Assembly: GCA_905210055.1 (NCBI GenBank)
Contig: CAJLVH010000022.1
Span: 1 to 17,932, forward strand
Length of the DNA: 17,932 nt
Direction: 5' to 3'
DNA from: an uncultured Enorma sp.
Lineage (GTDB): Bacteria; Actinomycetota; Coriobacteriia; Coriobacteriales; Coriobacteriaceae
In this document: positions 5,573 to 11,941 of the stretch, piece after piece
Layout of the letters: each line of letters begins with the position of its first letter
Numbering within the stretch: the stretch's first letter is position 1
Translations under genes and position numbers: made by a program
Notes under the pieces: generated by a model
Seen by the model: only the letters and a program-made list of their open reading frames with translations
Told to the model about the DNA's origin: nothing
The model's database searches: none

Positions 5573-6880
5573 TCAGCGAGAAGAAAAACTGGCGCCCGCC
5601 TGTCGCTGCGCCTCATGCGCCGTTTGCGCCAACCACAATGCCACGGCTGCAGTCGCTGCTGCCGCCGTGAGCGCAATCGCCCATGCGGGAACCAGATCGA
5701 GCGCTACGCCGTAACCCAGCTGGCCTAAGGGCGTGGCGAAGTTCGCCAGCATGAGGGCGAGCGCCATGACCTTGCCCACGAGGGTGCCAGGGCTCTTCAT
5801 CTGCAGGTAGCTTGTGGCCACGACGCTCATGCACATGCAGACGGCCATCGTTGGGAGGTAGAGTGCGACGAGCGCCGCATAAGTCCCGAGCGCGGGCAGC
5901 GGAGCGGCAAGCGCGGCCGCGACGAGCGCGATGCCGCCCGCCACACACGCCAGCAGCCTCGGCACTGAGCGGATGGAGAACCTGCCGGGAGCCGCCGCCA
6001 CAACGGCACCGCCCACAAGGCCGCCCGCCGCAAGCGCGCCCTGCAGCGCACCCATGAACTGGTTGGAAAGGCCGAGCGTCTCGGTCACGATGTAGGGCGA
6101 GCACACGTTGAAGAACGACGACCCAAAGAGATTCACGAGCGTGGCGCCCAGGATAGTGCGCCACATGAGCGGGTTGGAGCGCAGGAAGCCGAGCGCCTCG
6201 GCAAGGTCCGCGCGGGCGGTGGCGAGAGCGCCCGCCGTACGCGCGGGTGGCTCGTAGGGAACGCGCACGGCGAATGCCGCCACGGCAGCCGATGCCGCGA
6301 AGCAGACGACACACGCGACCACAATGGGTGCAAGGCCGAAGAATCCGAAAGCTAGCCCGCCCACCACGGGTCCGCCAATGCCCGTGAGCATGCCCATCTG
6401 GTTCACGAGCGCCACAGCACGCTCGACCTCCGTGGGCGCTACGAGGTGCGGAATCGCCGACTGTACGCAGGGTTGCTCGAGTGCCTGTGCTGCGAAGGCG
6501 AGCATGAGGACGGCGACCGTTGCCGGCACAACCGCAGACGTCCCCGCGAGGGGAAGGTATGCCGCCATCGCCGCCGCGAGCGCCGTGCCCACCGCGACCA
6601 TGACGCCCCGCTTGCGCGTGCGGTCCGCGATGACGCCGCCCACGGGCGCGAGCAGCGTGTAGGGCACGAACCCCGTCGCGACCACGCCGCCGTAGAGCGC
6701 GCCCGATCCCGTAAGGTTAAGCAAGTGCAGGGGCAGCACGAACTGCAGGATCTCCATGCCGAGCAGGCTGAGCGCTTGGGACGCCATGACTGCCGCGAAG
6801 CGCGGGGTTGCGATACCGGCATCTCTCCCAGTAGCGCGCTTCTTCTCTCCGGTTAGCCTCTTCTCGTTGTTCTTCCGCAT
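5573..6880 (-). CDS. MFS transporter, probable drug efflux
   Basis: 435 residues from ATG 6880, preferred over ATG 6898 because GAGAGGG stands 6 bases before it. A basic N-terminus (RKNNEKRLTGEKKR) is followed by about 12 membrane helices. Between helices 2 and 3 is the MFS motif A, GGVIADRTRKRGVMV. The family resembles MFS_1/MFS_3 proton-driven exporters that extrude drugs or siderophores; the substrate is not readable. It lies directly downstream of a TetR gene on the same strand, separated by a terminator-like hairpin and a second copy of the TetR operator. This indicates a TetR-repressed efflux pump with its own regulated promoter. A lone Lys/Arg-poor C-terminus ends at TGA 5575-5573. Confidence 0.87.
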   Translation of the reverse strand: MRKNNEKRLTGEKKRATGRDAGIATPRFAAVMASQALSLLGMEILQFVLPLHLLNLTGSGALYGGVVATGFVPYTLLAPVGGVIADRTRKRGVMVAVGTALAAAMAAYLPLAGTSAVVPATVAVLMLAFAAQALEQPCVQSAIPHLVAPTEVERAVALVNQMGMLTGIGGPVVGGLAFGFFGLAPIVVACVVCFAASAAVAAFAVRVPYEPPARTAGALATARADLAEALGFLRSNPLMWRTILGATLVNLFGSSFFNVCSPYIVTETLGLSNQFMGALQGALAAGGLVGGAVVAAAPGRFSIRSVPRLLACVAGGIALVAAALAAPLPALGTYAALVALYLPTMAVCMCMSVVATSYLQMKSPGTLVGKVMALALMLANFATPLGQLGYGVALDLVPAWAIALTAAAATAAVALWLAQTAHEAQRQAGASFSSR

Positions 6881-6898
6881 CGGTTCCCTCTCTTTCAT

Positions 6899-6915
6899 AC
6901 ATTCAGTTGGTATGT
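6899..6915 (-). promoter_or_regulatory. TetR operator in front of MFS gene
   Basis: The 17-bp ACATTCAGTTGGTATGT, read on the minus strand as ACATACCAACTGAATGT, shares ACATACCA and the ATGT end with the operator before tetR at 7710-7726. It overlaps the region just upstream of the MFS start. Confidence 0.65.
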
Positions 6916-6933
6916 ATACTGACTCGAAAGAAA

Positions 6934-6954
6934 GCCGCTTGCGCGGCTGCCTTT
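6934..6954 (-). terminator. Terminator or attenuator between tetR and MFS gene
   Basis: On the minus strand AGCCGC, GCAA loop, GCGGCT, then TTCTTT. A 6-bp GC stem followed by a T-rich tail, about 20 bp past the end of the tetR gene. It probably uncouples MFS transcription from tetR. Confidence 0.55.
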
Positions 6955-6975
6955 CATGGGCAATTTAGATCCCGC

Positions 6976-7686
6976 CTACCGCGGCGAATCGCCGCCATCC
7001 TCGGCAGCACCCTCCCCCGCCAAATCGCGAGCGAGCTCGCCCCAAGAGTCATCCCACATGCGCGTGGGGTCGAAGGAATCCCAGTCTACAAGGTCAACGC
7101 CGAGCGCATGCATCACGCGCACGAGCACGGCGGCGCGACGCTCGAATTCCGCCTTATCGGCAAGCGGGTGGTAGAGCGGCACCATCCAGAGGTTCGCGAG
7201 CAGGAGCATCACCTCGGCGGTCTCGCGCGGGTACTCGGAGGTCACCGTGCCGTCGGCCACACCCTCACGGATCGCCGGCTCAACGTAGCGGTGCGCCACG
7301 TCGAGCGCGTCGAGATACTCGCGTGCGAGGAGGCGCGAGCTAGCAATGGGGTCGGAGGAAGGACGCATCGCGCGCAGCATGTCGGCGGAAGGCCCTGCGG
7401 CCGAAGACTCGTCGAGTGCACGAAGCTTCTCCAGCCCCGTAAGCGAGCTATCCGCGAGGATCTCTTCGGCGCGCGTCACGACAGAGCGGTTCGCACGCTC
7501 GAAGACGGCCTCGAAGATGTCCTCTTTGCTCTTGAAGTGATGGTAGACGGCGCCCTTGGTGAGGCCATCGAGCCCCGCCACGATGTCCGCCATCGTCGTG
7601 TGTTCGTAGCCGCGCTCGGCGAAAAGTCGCTCGGCCACGTCGAGGATCTTCTTGACCGTTTCCTCCGGGTACTTGTTCCGCGCCAT
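6976..7686 (-). CDS. TetR/AcrR-family repressor of the MFS pump
   Basis: 236 residues from ATG 7686 with AGGGGGT upstream. The N-terminal HTH is classic: KKILDVAERLFAERGYEHTTMADIVAGLDGLTKGAVYHHFKSKEDIFEAVFE (residues 12-62), with TKGAVYHHF as recognition helix. The C-terminal alpha-helical ligand domain is specific to this protein. It lies upstream of an MFS exporter, and matching 17-bp operators precede both genes. This supports autoregulated repression relieved by a pump substrate. The ligand is unknown. Confidence 0.9.
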   Translation of the reverse strand: MARNKYPEETVKKILDVAERLFAERGYEHTTMADIVAGLDGLTKGAVYHHFKSKEDIFEAVFERANRSVVTRAEEILADSSLTGLEKLRALDESSAAGPSADMLRAMRPSSDPIASSRLLAREYLDALDVAHRYVEPAIREGVADGTVTSEYPRETAEVMLLLANLWMVPLYHPLADKAEFERRAAVLVRVMHALGVDLVDWDSFDPTRMWDDSWGELARDLAGEGAAEDGGDSPR

Positions 7687-7709
7687 GGGCACCCCCTGTC
7701 TCTTGCTAA

Positions 7710-7726
7710 ACATACCATGAGTATGT
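7710..7726 (-). promoter_or_regulatory. TetR autoregulatory operator within promoter
   Basis: ACATACCATGAGTATGT has perfect 6-bp arms around 5 bp. On the minus strand a TTGTTC - 17 bp - TATGTT promoter can be drawn whose spacer and -10 are covered by this palindrome, 24 bp before the tetR start. Confidence 0.7.
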
Positions 7727-7791
7727 ATTGGGAACAAGGGCGATGTTGAACTCGTTGGTTTTCTAAGCCGAACGTCAAACGGGCACACAAG

Positions 7792-7820
7792 GTACAATTT
7801 CCCCAGGATCTTTCGACATG
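7792..7820. repeat. Degenerate copy of the ACCCCAGGGGT palindrome family
   Basis: Matches the family in order (AATTtCCCCAGGatcTTTCGACAtg) with several changes in the right arm. It lies in the divergent gap between tetR and the editing-protein gene. The overlapping TACAAT (7793-7798) could be a -10 box for the rightward gene, so the resemblance may be partly coincidental. Confidence 0.4.
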
Positions 7821-7893
7821 TAGCCGATGCTTAGCATGCGCGATGCATCTCGGGGCGCTCGTGGTTCCAGGGAACAATGCGGAGGAAGGCGCC

Positions 7894-8382
7894 ATGTACG
7901 GAAAAGCGGAAACCTTGCAGCTGCTCGATCAAGAAGGCATCGTCTTCGAGGCCTATGAGCACGCCGCGGTATTCACCGTGGCGGAAGCCATTGCCGCGAA
8001 TATCCCCCATAGCGAGTTCGGTGCCAAGAACCTGTTTTTGCGCGACGATAAGCACCGCGCGTACTATCTCGTCGTCTTACCGGATCAGAAGAGCGTTTCC
8101 CTCCGCGAAATCCAAGGGCGGCTGGGCTCGCGGCGCCTCTCGTTTGCGAGCGATCGAGACCTCGCTACCATGCTCGGCCTCATCCCCGGATCGGTCACGC
8201 CGCTCGGCGCGCTCAACGATGCCGAGCATCGCGTGGAAGTTATCATCGACCAAGAGGTCATCGACGCCGGGTACGTGGCCGTGCACCCCTGCGACAATAC
8301 TGCAACGGCTCTTCTTGCCACAGAGGACCTCATCGAGTTGCTGAGACGGCACGGCTCGCGGTTACGCGTGGTAACCCTATAG
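7894..8382 (+). CDS. Prolyl-tRNA editing protein (YbaK/ProX domain)
   Basis: 162 residues from ATG 7894 behind GGAGGAAGG. It is a freestanding YbaK/EbsC domain that hydrolyses mischarged tRNA, typically Ala-tRNAPro, in the cytoplasm. Visible motifs: YEHAAVFTVAEA (21-32), AKNLFLRDDK (44-53) with the conserved lysine K45, GSVTPLGALND (99-109) and HPCDNTAT (131-138). These fit the ProXp-ala / PrdX subgroup rather than the Cys-specific YbaK. Length is normal for the family. The gene is alone, divergent from tetR and convergent with the small membrane-protein gene at 8442. A palindrome repeat follows its stop by 8 bp. Confidence 0.9.
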   Translation: MYGKAETLQLLDQEGIVFEAYEHAAVFTVAEAIAANIPHSEFGAKNLFLRDDKHRAYYLVVLPDQKSVSLREIQGRLGSRRLSFASDRDLATMLGLIPGSVTPLGALNDAEHRVEVIIDQEVIDAGYVAVHPCDNTATALLATEDLIELLRRHGSRLRVVTL

Positions 8383-8390
8383 CCGCACCC

Positions 8391-8420
8391 ATGTAAAATT
8401 ACCCCAGGGGTTTTTCGACA
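8391..8420. repeat. ACCCCAGGGGT palindrome repeat
   Basis: A full copy: outer ATGTAAAA, core TACCCCAGGGGTT, outer TTTTCGACA. It lies between the convergent genes ending at 8382 and 8442 and is a possible weak bidirectional terminator. Confidence 0.7.
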
Positions 8421-8441
8421 CGACACGCGTCGCCGCGCAGT

Positions 8442-8774
8442 CTACCCTTGCTCGATTCCCTCTACGAGCGAGATGCGCAGCGCCTTCAGCTGGGTTCCGC
8501 CCTTCTTGTCGAGGCACTCCATGAGCACCCACTCATCGTCGACGTCCCGCACGGTGCCGGAAAGGCGCATGCCGCCCGCCGTCACGCCGGCCTCGGCAAG
8601 GACGAGCTCGCACGAGCTGCCGATGTGCTCGCGCAGCATCCGCCCCAGCTCCGTCTCCCTCGACTCGGAGGCATCCATGAGCTTCCGCAGATCCTTCTTC
8701 GTGGGCATGGCCGCCATGATGTAGACCGTGAGGGCAAACGTGGCGCAGACCATCACGAATACCGTGTACTCCAT
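8442..8774 (-). CDS. Small membrane-anchored protein with barrel-like C-terminal domain
   Basis: 110 residues. An N-terminal membrane segment (YTVFVMVCATFALTVYIMAAM, 3-23) is followed by a charged helix (KKDLRKLMDASESRETELGRMLREHIG) and a beta-rich ending in which SGTVRDVDDEWVLMEC and LRISLVEGIEQ look like strands of a small Sm/SH3-like barrel. Its ATG overlaps the TGA of the upstream XRE gene by one base (TGATG), so translation is coupled. The C-terminal strand pattern resembles the end of the XRE partner (LLSVGAGWIRLEC ... RVLKLVDMADVAG). No named family is recognised; it may be a membrane partner or sensor for the regulator. Confidence 0.75.
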   Translation of the reverse strand: MEYTVFVMVCATFALTVYIMAAMPTKKDLRKLMDASESRETELGRMLREHIGSSCELVLAEAGVTAGGMRLSGTVRDVDDEWVLMECLDKKGGTQLKALRISLVEGIEQG

Positions 8775-9250
8775 CAGCGCGCATCCTCCTCGACCGTGAA
8801 CCCGGCGACATCGGCCATGTCAACGAGCTTGAGCACGCGCCGCGGTGGCTCTTTTTCGCGGAATATCGGCGTTGGGAAAACCGCCCGGGGCGCGTCGCAT
8901 TCCAGGCGAATCCACCCGGCGCCGACGCTCAGAAGACGAGCGTGCACCAGAGCGCCCTCACCATCGGCGAGCTCCACCGTGACGTCCTTGCCCACGAGTC
9001 CATCGAGAACATGCACGTCCCGCGTGCGCCCGCCTTTGCCGGGGCACACCACGTCCACCTCATCGCTCGCAAGGTCGTTGAGCGTCACGTCGTAGAGGCG
9101 CGCGAGCTCCGCCGCCTTGTCGAGCGCGGGCGACCCTTGTCCAAGCTCCCAGTTGCTCACCGTCTGCCTGGTCACGCCGATGGCATCCGCAACCTCCTGT
9201 TGGCTCATGCCCTTCCGCTTGCGCAGCGCGAGCAGCTTATCGGATATCAT
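8774..9250 (-). CDS. XRE-family regulator with C-terminal beta domain
   Basis: 158 residues from ATG 9250, with AAGGGG upstream. In-frame sequence extends further 5' but lacks a better start. Residues 4-60 are a standard XRE HTH: LLALRKRKGMSQQEVADAIGV, TRQTVSNWELGQGSPALDKAAELARLYDVTLNDLA. Residues 66-158 form a second domain (CPGKGGRTRDVHV..., GKDVTVELADGEGALVHARLLSVGAGWIRLEC, RVLKLVDMADVAGF) that reads as a small beta barrel. It is a two-gene operon with the membrane protein overlapping its stop. A perfect TTGACA -35 hexamer lies upstream (rc of 9345-9350), but no clear -10 pairs with it. Confidence 0.85.
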   Translation of the reverse strand: MISDKLLALRKRKGMSQQEVADAIGVTRQTVSNWELGQGSPALDKAAELARLYDVTLNDLASDEVDVVCPGKGGRTRDVHVLDGLVGKDVTVELADGEGALVHARLLSVGAGWIRLECDAPRAVFPTPIFREKEPPRRVLKLVDMADVAGFTVEEDAR

Positions 9251-9423
9251 GGTCGACCCCTTCTTCCGGTTCGTTGGGGAGATGTTCGCTGCACCCATTC
9301 TCTCGAAGACCGACCCACCGCGCCAGCAAATTCGGCAGGCATCTTGTCAAAAGCATTTACGCGGGCGGTGGGACGTCGTAACGCCCCGTGAGAAAACCTC
9401 CGAAGTAATGCGACGTCACGTTT

Positions 9424-9437
9424 TATGCGCTCGCATA
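9424..9437. promoter_or_regulatory. hipBA operator 1
   Basis: TATGCG-CT-CGCATA, a perfect inverted repeat. It is the first of three identical-arm palindromes with centres exactly 39 bp apart upstream of hipB. Confidence 0.8.
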
Positions 9438-9462
9438 AATAATCATTGATCATGTTATTATA

Positions 9463-9476
9463 TATGCGTTCGCATA
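9463..9476. promoter_or_regulatory. hipBA operator 2
   Basis: TATGCG-TT-CGCATA, centred 39 bp from operators 1 and 3. AT-rich TATATATG sequence overlapping its left edge may be the -10 region. Confidence 0.8.
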
Positions 9477-9501
9477 AATCTTCTTCTCATTCGTCATAAC
9501 T

Positions 9502-9515
9502 TATGCGTACGCATA
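9502..9515. promoter_or_regulatory. hipBA operator 3
   Basis: TATGCG-TA-CGCATA. It contains the ATG at 9503, which argues against that codon as the hipB start. It lies 14 bp before the true ATG at 9530. Confidence 0.8.
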
Positions 9516-9529
9516 TACTGGAGGCATCT

Positions 9530-9742
9530 ATGACGGTATCTACCCCCGCAGAAATCGGCGCGCTCATTCGCGACGAGCGAATCAGACAACGCCTCACGCA
9601 GACTGACCTCGCCGGGCTCGCGGGCGTGGGCATCACGTTCATCTCCCAACTAGAAAACGGCAAGGAAAGCGCTGAGCTTGGCAAAGTCCTCGGCGTCCTT
9701 ACCATACTCGGCATCGACCTCATCGCCGAACGGAGGGCATGA
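9530..9742 (+). CDS. hipB: HipB-type antitoxin, XRE DNA-binding protein
   Basis: 70 residues from ATG 9530, which has TGGAGG 5 bases upstream. The earlier in-frame ATG at 9503 lies inside an operator and has no ribosome binding site. The XRE fold spans nearly all of it: IGALIRDERIRQRLTQTDLAGLAGVGITFISQLENGKESAELGKVLGVLTILGIDL. In HipBA systems HipB binds palindromic operators as a dimer, represses the operon and neutralises HipA. Its TGA overlaps the HipA ATG, so the two are translationally coupled. Three operators with TATGCG/CGCATA arms lie just upstream. Base composition drops noticeably in AT direction here compared with 1-5200, suggesting separate ancestry. Confidence 0.9.
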   Translation: MTVSTPAEIGALIRDERIRQRLTQTDLAGLAGVGITFISQLENGKESAELGKVLGVLTILGIDLIAERRA

Positions 9743-11031
9743 TGAAAGCGTTGCATGTTTACCGCCTTGCATACGACGAACTGCTTCCCATTGGAATCAT
9801 CTCGAAGGATGGCACGGCATTCTCATACGACCCCTCGTATCTTGCGCACCCCGGCTCCATTCCCCTCTCATGTTCCCTCCCCCTTCAAAACGATCCTTTT
9901 GAAGCGGCGGCATTCCGCCCCTACTTCGAAGGATTGCTCTCCGAAGGCATGGCGCGGCGCGCGCTTGCGGCCGAACTCCAACTACCGGAAGAGGATTACC
10001 TTGGCCTTCTCGCACAGTGCGGCAGGGATTGCATCGGTGATGTCGTGATAACCACCGAGCCCGTGGCGGAACTCAACATACGCTCGATGTCATACGAAGC
10101 AATATCGATCGAAACGTTTCGCCATATGCTGCTCGACTTCCCGGAAGCCGCCCAGGCGAACGCATCGTCTCGACTTTCTTTGGCGGGCACGCAGAACAAA
10201 ATAGGCCTCGCCCATCTCCCGAATACCGCCCTCGATAATGGTTGGCTGCGTCCGCAGGGATACGCAGCGACGACGCATATTCTCAAAACGAGCCATATAC
10301 GGGATCTTCCCGAGATTGAGTTCCTCTGCATGCGGGCGGCAAAGGCCTGCGGGATTCCCGTCCCCGCAACGAACCTCGTCACAGCACCGAATCCCATTCT
10401 TGCCGTCGAGCGCTTCGATCGCTCAAGCCGCATGGAGCATGGAAAACTTTGCGTTGAACGCATGCATCAAGAGGATCTGAGCCAGGCATTCGGCACAACC
10501 CCCGGATCGAAATATGCCGAACTCCCCGGAGGAAGCGTCCGGGCAATCGCCGAGCTCATACGCCGACGCGCGGTGAATCCCGCTCGAGACCTTGCAACAT
10601 TCGCCAAAATCTTGCTGTTCTCCTATGCGATCGGAAACTGCGACGGGCATCTCAAGAACTTCTCGATATCGCTTCACGAACCGAAACCGGGACGGCAAGC
10701 CGCCCTTTCTCTCGAGCCCGCGTATGATCTGGTCTGCACCACCATATTCCCCCGATTTAGCCGAGATATGGGAATGAAGATGGGCGGCGTGCGTTCCATC
10801 GACGATGTCGCCCCCAGCACCTTCGATGTCTTGGCGAACGAGCTGGGTATCACGAAGCGTGCGCTGCAGCGCTTTGCGGAGCCGCTTGTGAAGCATGCCA
10901 CTCGATCGATAGCGCAAACCGGAGAAGGACTCCATGGCGACGTGTTGGAATCAACGCCCTATATCGCCGAAGACCTTGTCGAAGATATGCGCCCCCGCCT
11001 CGCCGTGCTTCAGGCATTCCTCGCCGCATAA
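9739..11031 (+). CDS. hipA: HipA-family serine/threonine kinase toxin
   Basis: 430 residues, close to the usual 430-440. HipA kinases phosphorylate aminoacyl-tRNA synthetases (GltX in E. coli), causing growth arrest and persistence. The N-terminal couple_HipA domain covers about 1-105. The kinase motifs are intact: SLAGTQNK (147-154), TTHILK (178-183, ATP lysine K183), MHQEDLSQAFG (242-252), the catalytic loop GNCDGHLKNFS (299-309, D302) and the metal-binding AYD (328-330, D330). All catalytic residues are present, so the toxin looks active. ATG 9739 overlaps the hipB stop; the next codon, ATG 9742, has better SD spacing and may be the true start. The target is not known for this subgroup. 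Confidence 0.92.
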   Translation: MMKALHVYRLAYDELLPIGIISKDGTAFSYDPSYLAHPGSIPLSCSLPLQNDPFEAAAFRPYFEGLLSEGMARRALAAELQLPEEDYLGLLAQCGRDCIGDVVITTEPVAELNIRSMSYEAISIETFRHMLLDFPEAAQANASSRLSLAGTQNKIGLAHLPNTALDNGWLRPQGYAATTHILKTSHIRDLPEIEFLCMRAAKACGIPVPATNLVTAPNPILAVERFDRSSRMEHGKLCVERMHQEDLSQAFGTTPGSKYAELPGGSVRAIAELIRRRAVNPARDLATFAKILLFSYAIGNCDGHLKNFSISLHEPKPGRQAALSLEPAYDLVCTTIFPRFSRDMGMKMGGVRSIDDVAPSTFDVLANELGITKRALQRFAEPLVKHATRSIAQTGEGLHGDVLESTPYIAEDLVEDMRPRLAVLQAFLAA

Positions 11032-11040
11032 GGCAACGAG

Positions 11041-11070
11041 CGTAAAATACCCCAGGGGTTCTTTTACATC
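11041..11070. repeat. ACCCCAGGGGT palindrome repeat after hipA
   Basis: GTAAAA-TACCCC-AGGGGT-TC-TTTTAC, flanked by CATC. It begins 10 bp after the hipA stop. The most symmetrical copy in the window and able to form a hairpin with a T-rich 3' side, so it may terminate hipBA. Confidence 0.7.
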
Positions 11071-11107
11071 TTCGGAAACGCACGCAACGTAGGCAACGAC
11101 TCTGCAG

Positions 11108-11158
11108 ATGTAAAACCCTGGGGTATTTTTACGTCACCCCTGGGGTATTTTTACGTCA
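11108..11158. repeat. Tandem inverted-orientation palindrome copies before ABC operon
   Basis: CCCTGGGGTATTTTTACGTC occurs at 11116-11135 and again at 11138-11157, with a period of 22 bp. The first is preceded by ATGTAAAA, making a full copy in the opposite orientation to 11041-11070. The pair lies about 95 bp upstream of the ABC ATPase start and could act as a terminator for hipBA, or as a binding site for ABC-operon control. Confidence 0.7.
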
Positions 11159-11250
11159 TAAGGCAACGACCTCACAACCTAACATTCGGCAAACAAGTAT
11201 CATGTCACCAACGTCCAAGCGCGCTGTGCACGCTGGCAAAAGGAGGCACG

Positions 11251-11934
11251 GTGAGCGTTCTCGAAGTTCACGATATCGCGTTCGGCTACGGACGCGCCAA
11301 CGTATGGGAGCAGGTGTCCTTCACCCTCGAGCCCGGCGAGATCGCGCTGCTTGTCGGCATGAACGGTGCGGGCAAATCCACGCTACTCCGCTGCCTCGCG
11401 GGCTGGGAGCGCCTGCGCGAGGGTTCGATCTCGCTTCTGAACACCCCACTCGACAAGCTCTCCCCCGCAGAGCGCAGCCGCATGGCGTTCGTCGCCGACG
11501 TCCCCGCCTTCTATGACGACCTCACGGCGTACGAGCACGTCGAACTCCTCGCTCGCGCCAATCGCTGGGACGAGAACCGCTGGGACGAGGCGGACCGGCT
11601 GCTCGAGCGCTTCGGCATCGCCCGCTTCTGCGACCAGTACCCGCAGAGCTTCTCTCGCGGCATGCGCGAGAAACTTGCCTGCACGCTCGCGCTCGCCATG
11701 TCGCCCGCGTGCCTCTTGCTCGATGAACCCACCGACCCGCTCGACCCGGCTTCCGCCGCCATCCTAGAGGAAGAGCTCGCCACCGCCGCCTCAAGGGGTT
11801 GTGCCATCCTTTTGAGCTGCCATCACGAGCTCGAAGTGCTCGAACCGCATCGCGTGCTCAAGCTTGCCGATGGAACCATCGAAGCGCTTGACGGCGCGGC
11901 GGCACGCGATTCCTCGCTCTGGACATCCCTGTAG
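11251..11934 (+). CDS. ABC transporter ATP-binding protein
   Basis: 227 residues from GTG 11251, which has AGGAGG 4 bases upstream. It energises transport with the membrane protein encoded directly downstream. Walker A GMNGAGKST is at 36-44, Walker B CLLLDEP at 154-160 with E159, D-loop TDPLD at 161-165, H-loop SCHHE at 189-193. Two elements are atypical: the Q-loop position reads MAFVADVPAFYDDLT with no Gln, and the signature is FSRGMREKL instead of LSGGQ. It most resembles the ABC-2 / CcmA group (YDDLTAYEH after the Q-loop). Export is likely; the substrate is unknown. No dedicated regulator adjoins it other than the palindrome repeats upstream. Confidence 0.9.
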   Translation: MSVLEVHDIAFGYGRANVWEQVSFTLEPGEIALLVGMNGAGKSTLLRCLAGWERLREGSISLLNTPLDKLSPAERSRMAFVADVPAFYDDLTAYEHVELLARANRWDENRWDEADRLLERFGIARFCDQYPQSFSRGMREKLACTLALAMSPACLLLDEPTDPLDPASAAILEEELATAASRGCAILLSCHHELEVLEPHRVLKLADGTIEALDGAAARDSSLWTSL

Positions 11935-11941
11935 GCGCATC

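Noticed and set aside
4064..5728. 554-residue open frame on the plus strand
   Set aside because: It runs opposite the XRE-membrane gene and through the inverted-repeat element. Arg/Ala/His-rich with no domain; the minus-strand genes explain the region.
7843..7893. Upstream start for the prolyl-tRNA editing protein
   Set aside because: ATG 7894 has a strong GGAGGAAGG at proper spacing, and the extra 17 residues do not belong to the YbaK fold.
9314..9372. CCCACCGC ... GCGGTGGG inverted repeat upstream of the XRE gene at 8774-9250
   Set aside because: 8-bp arms 43 bp apart in GC-rich DNA are not distinctive enough to call an operator.
11031..11170. CRISPR-like array after hipA
   Set aside because: Only three 9-bp repeats at 60 and 70 bp spacing, and the spacers contain related palindromes. 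No cas gene is near.
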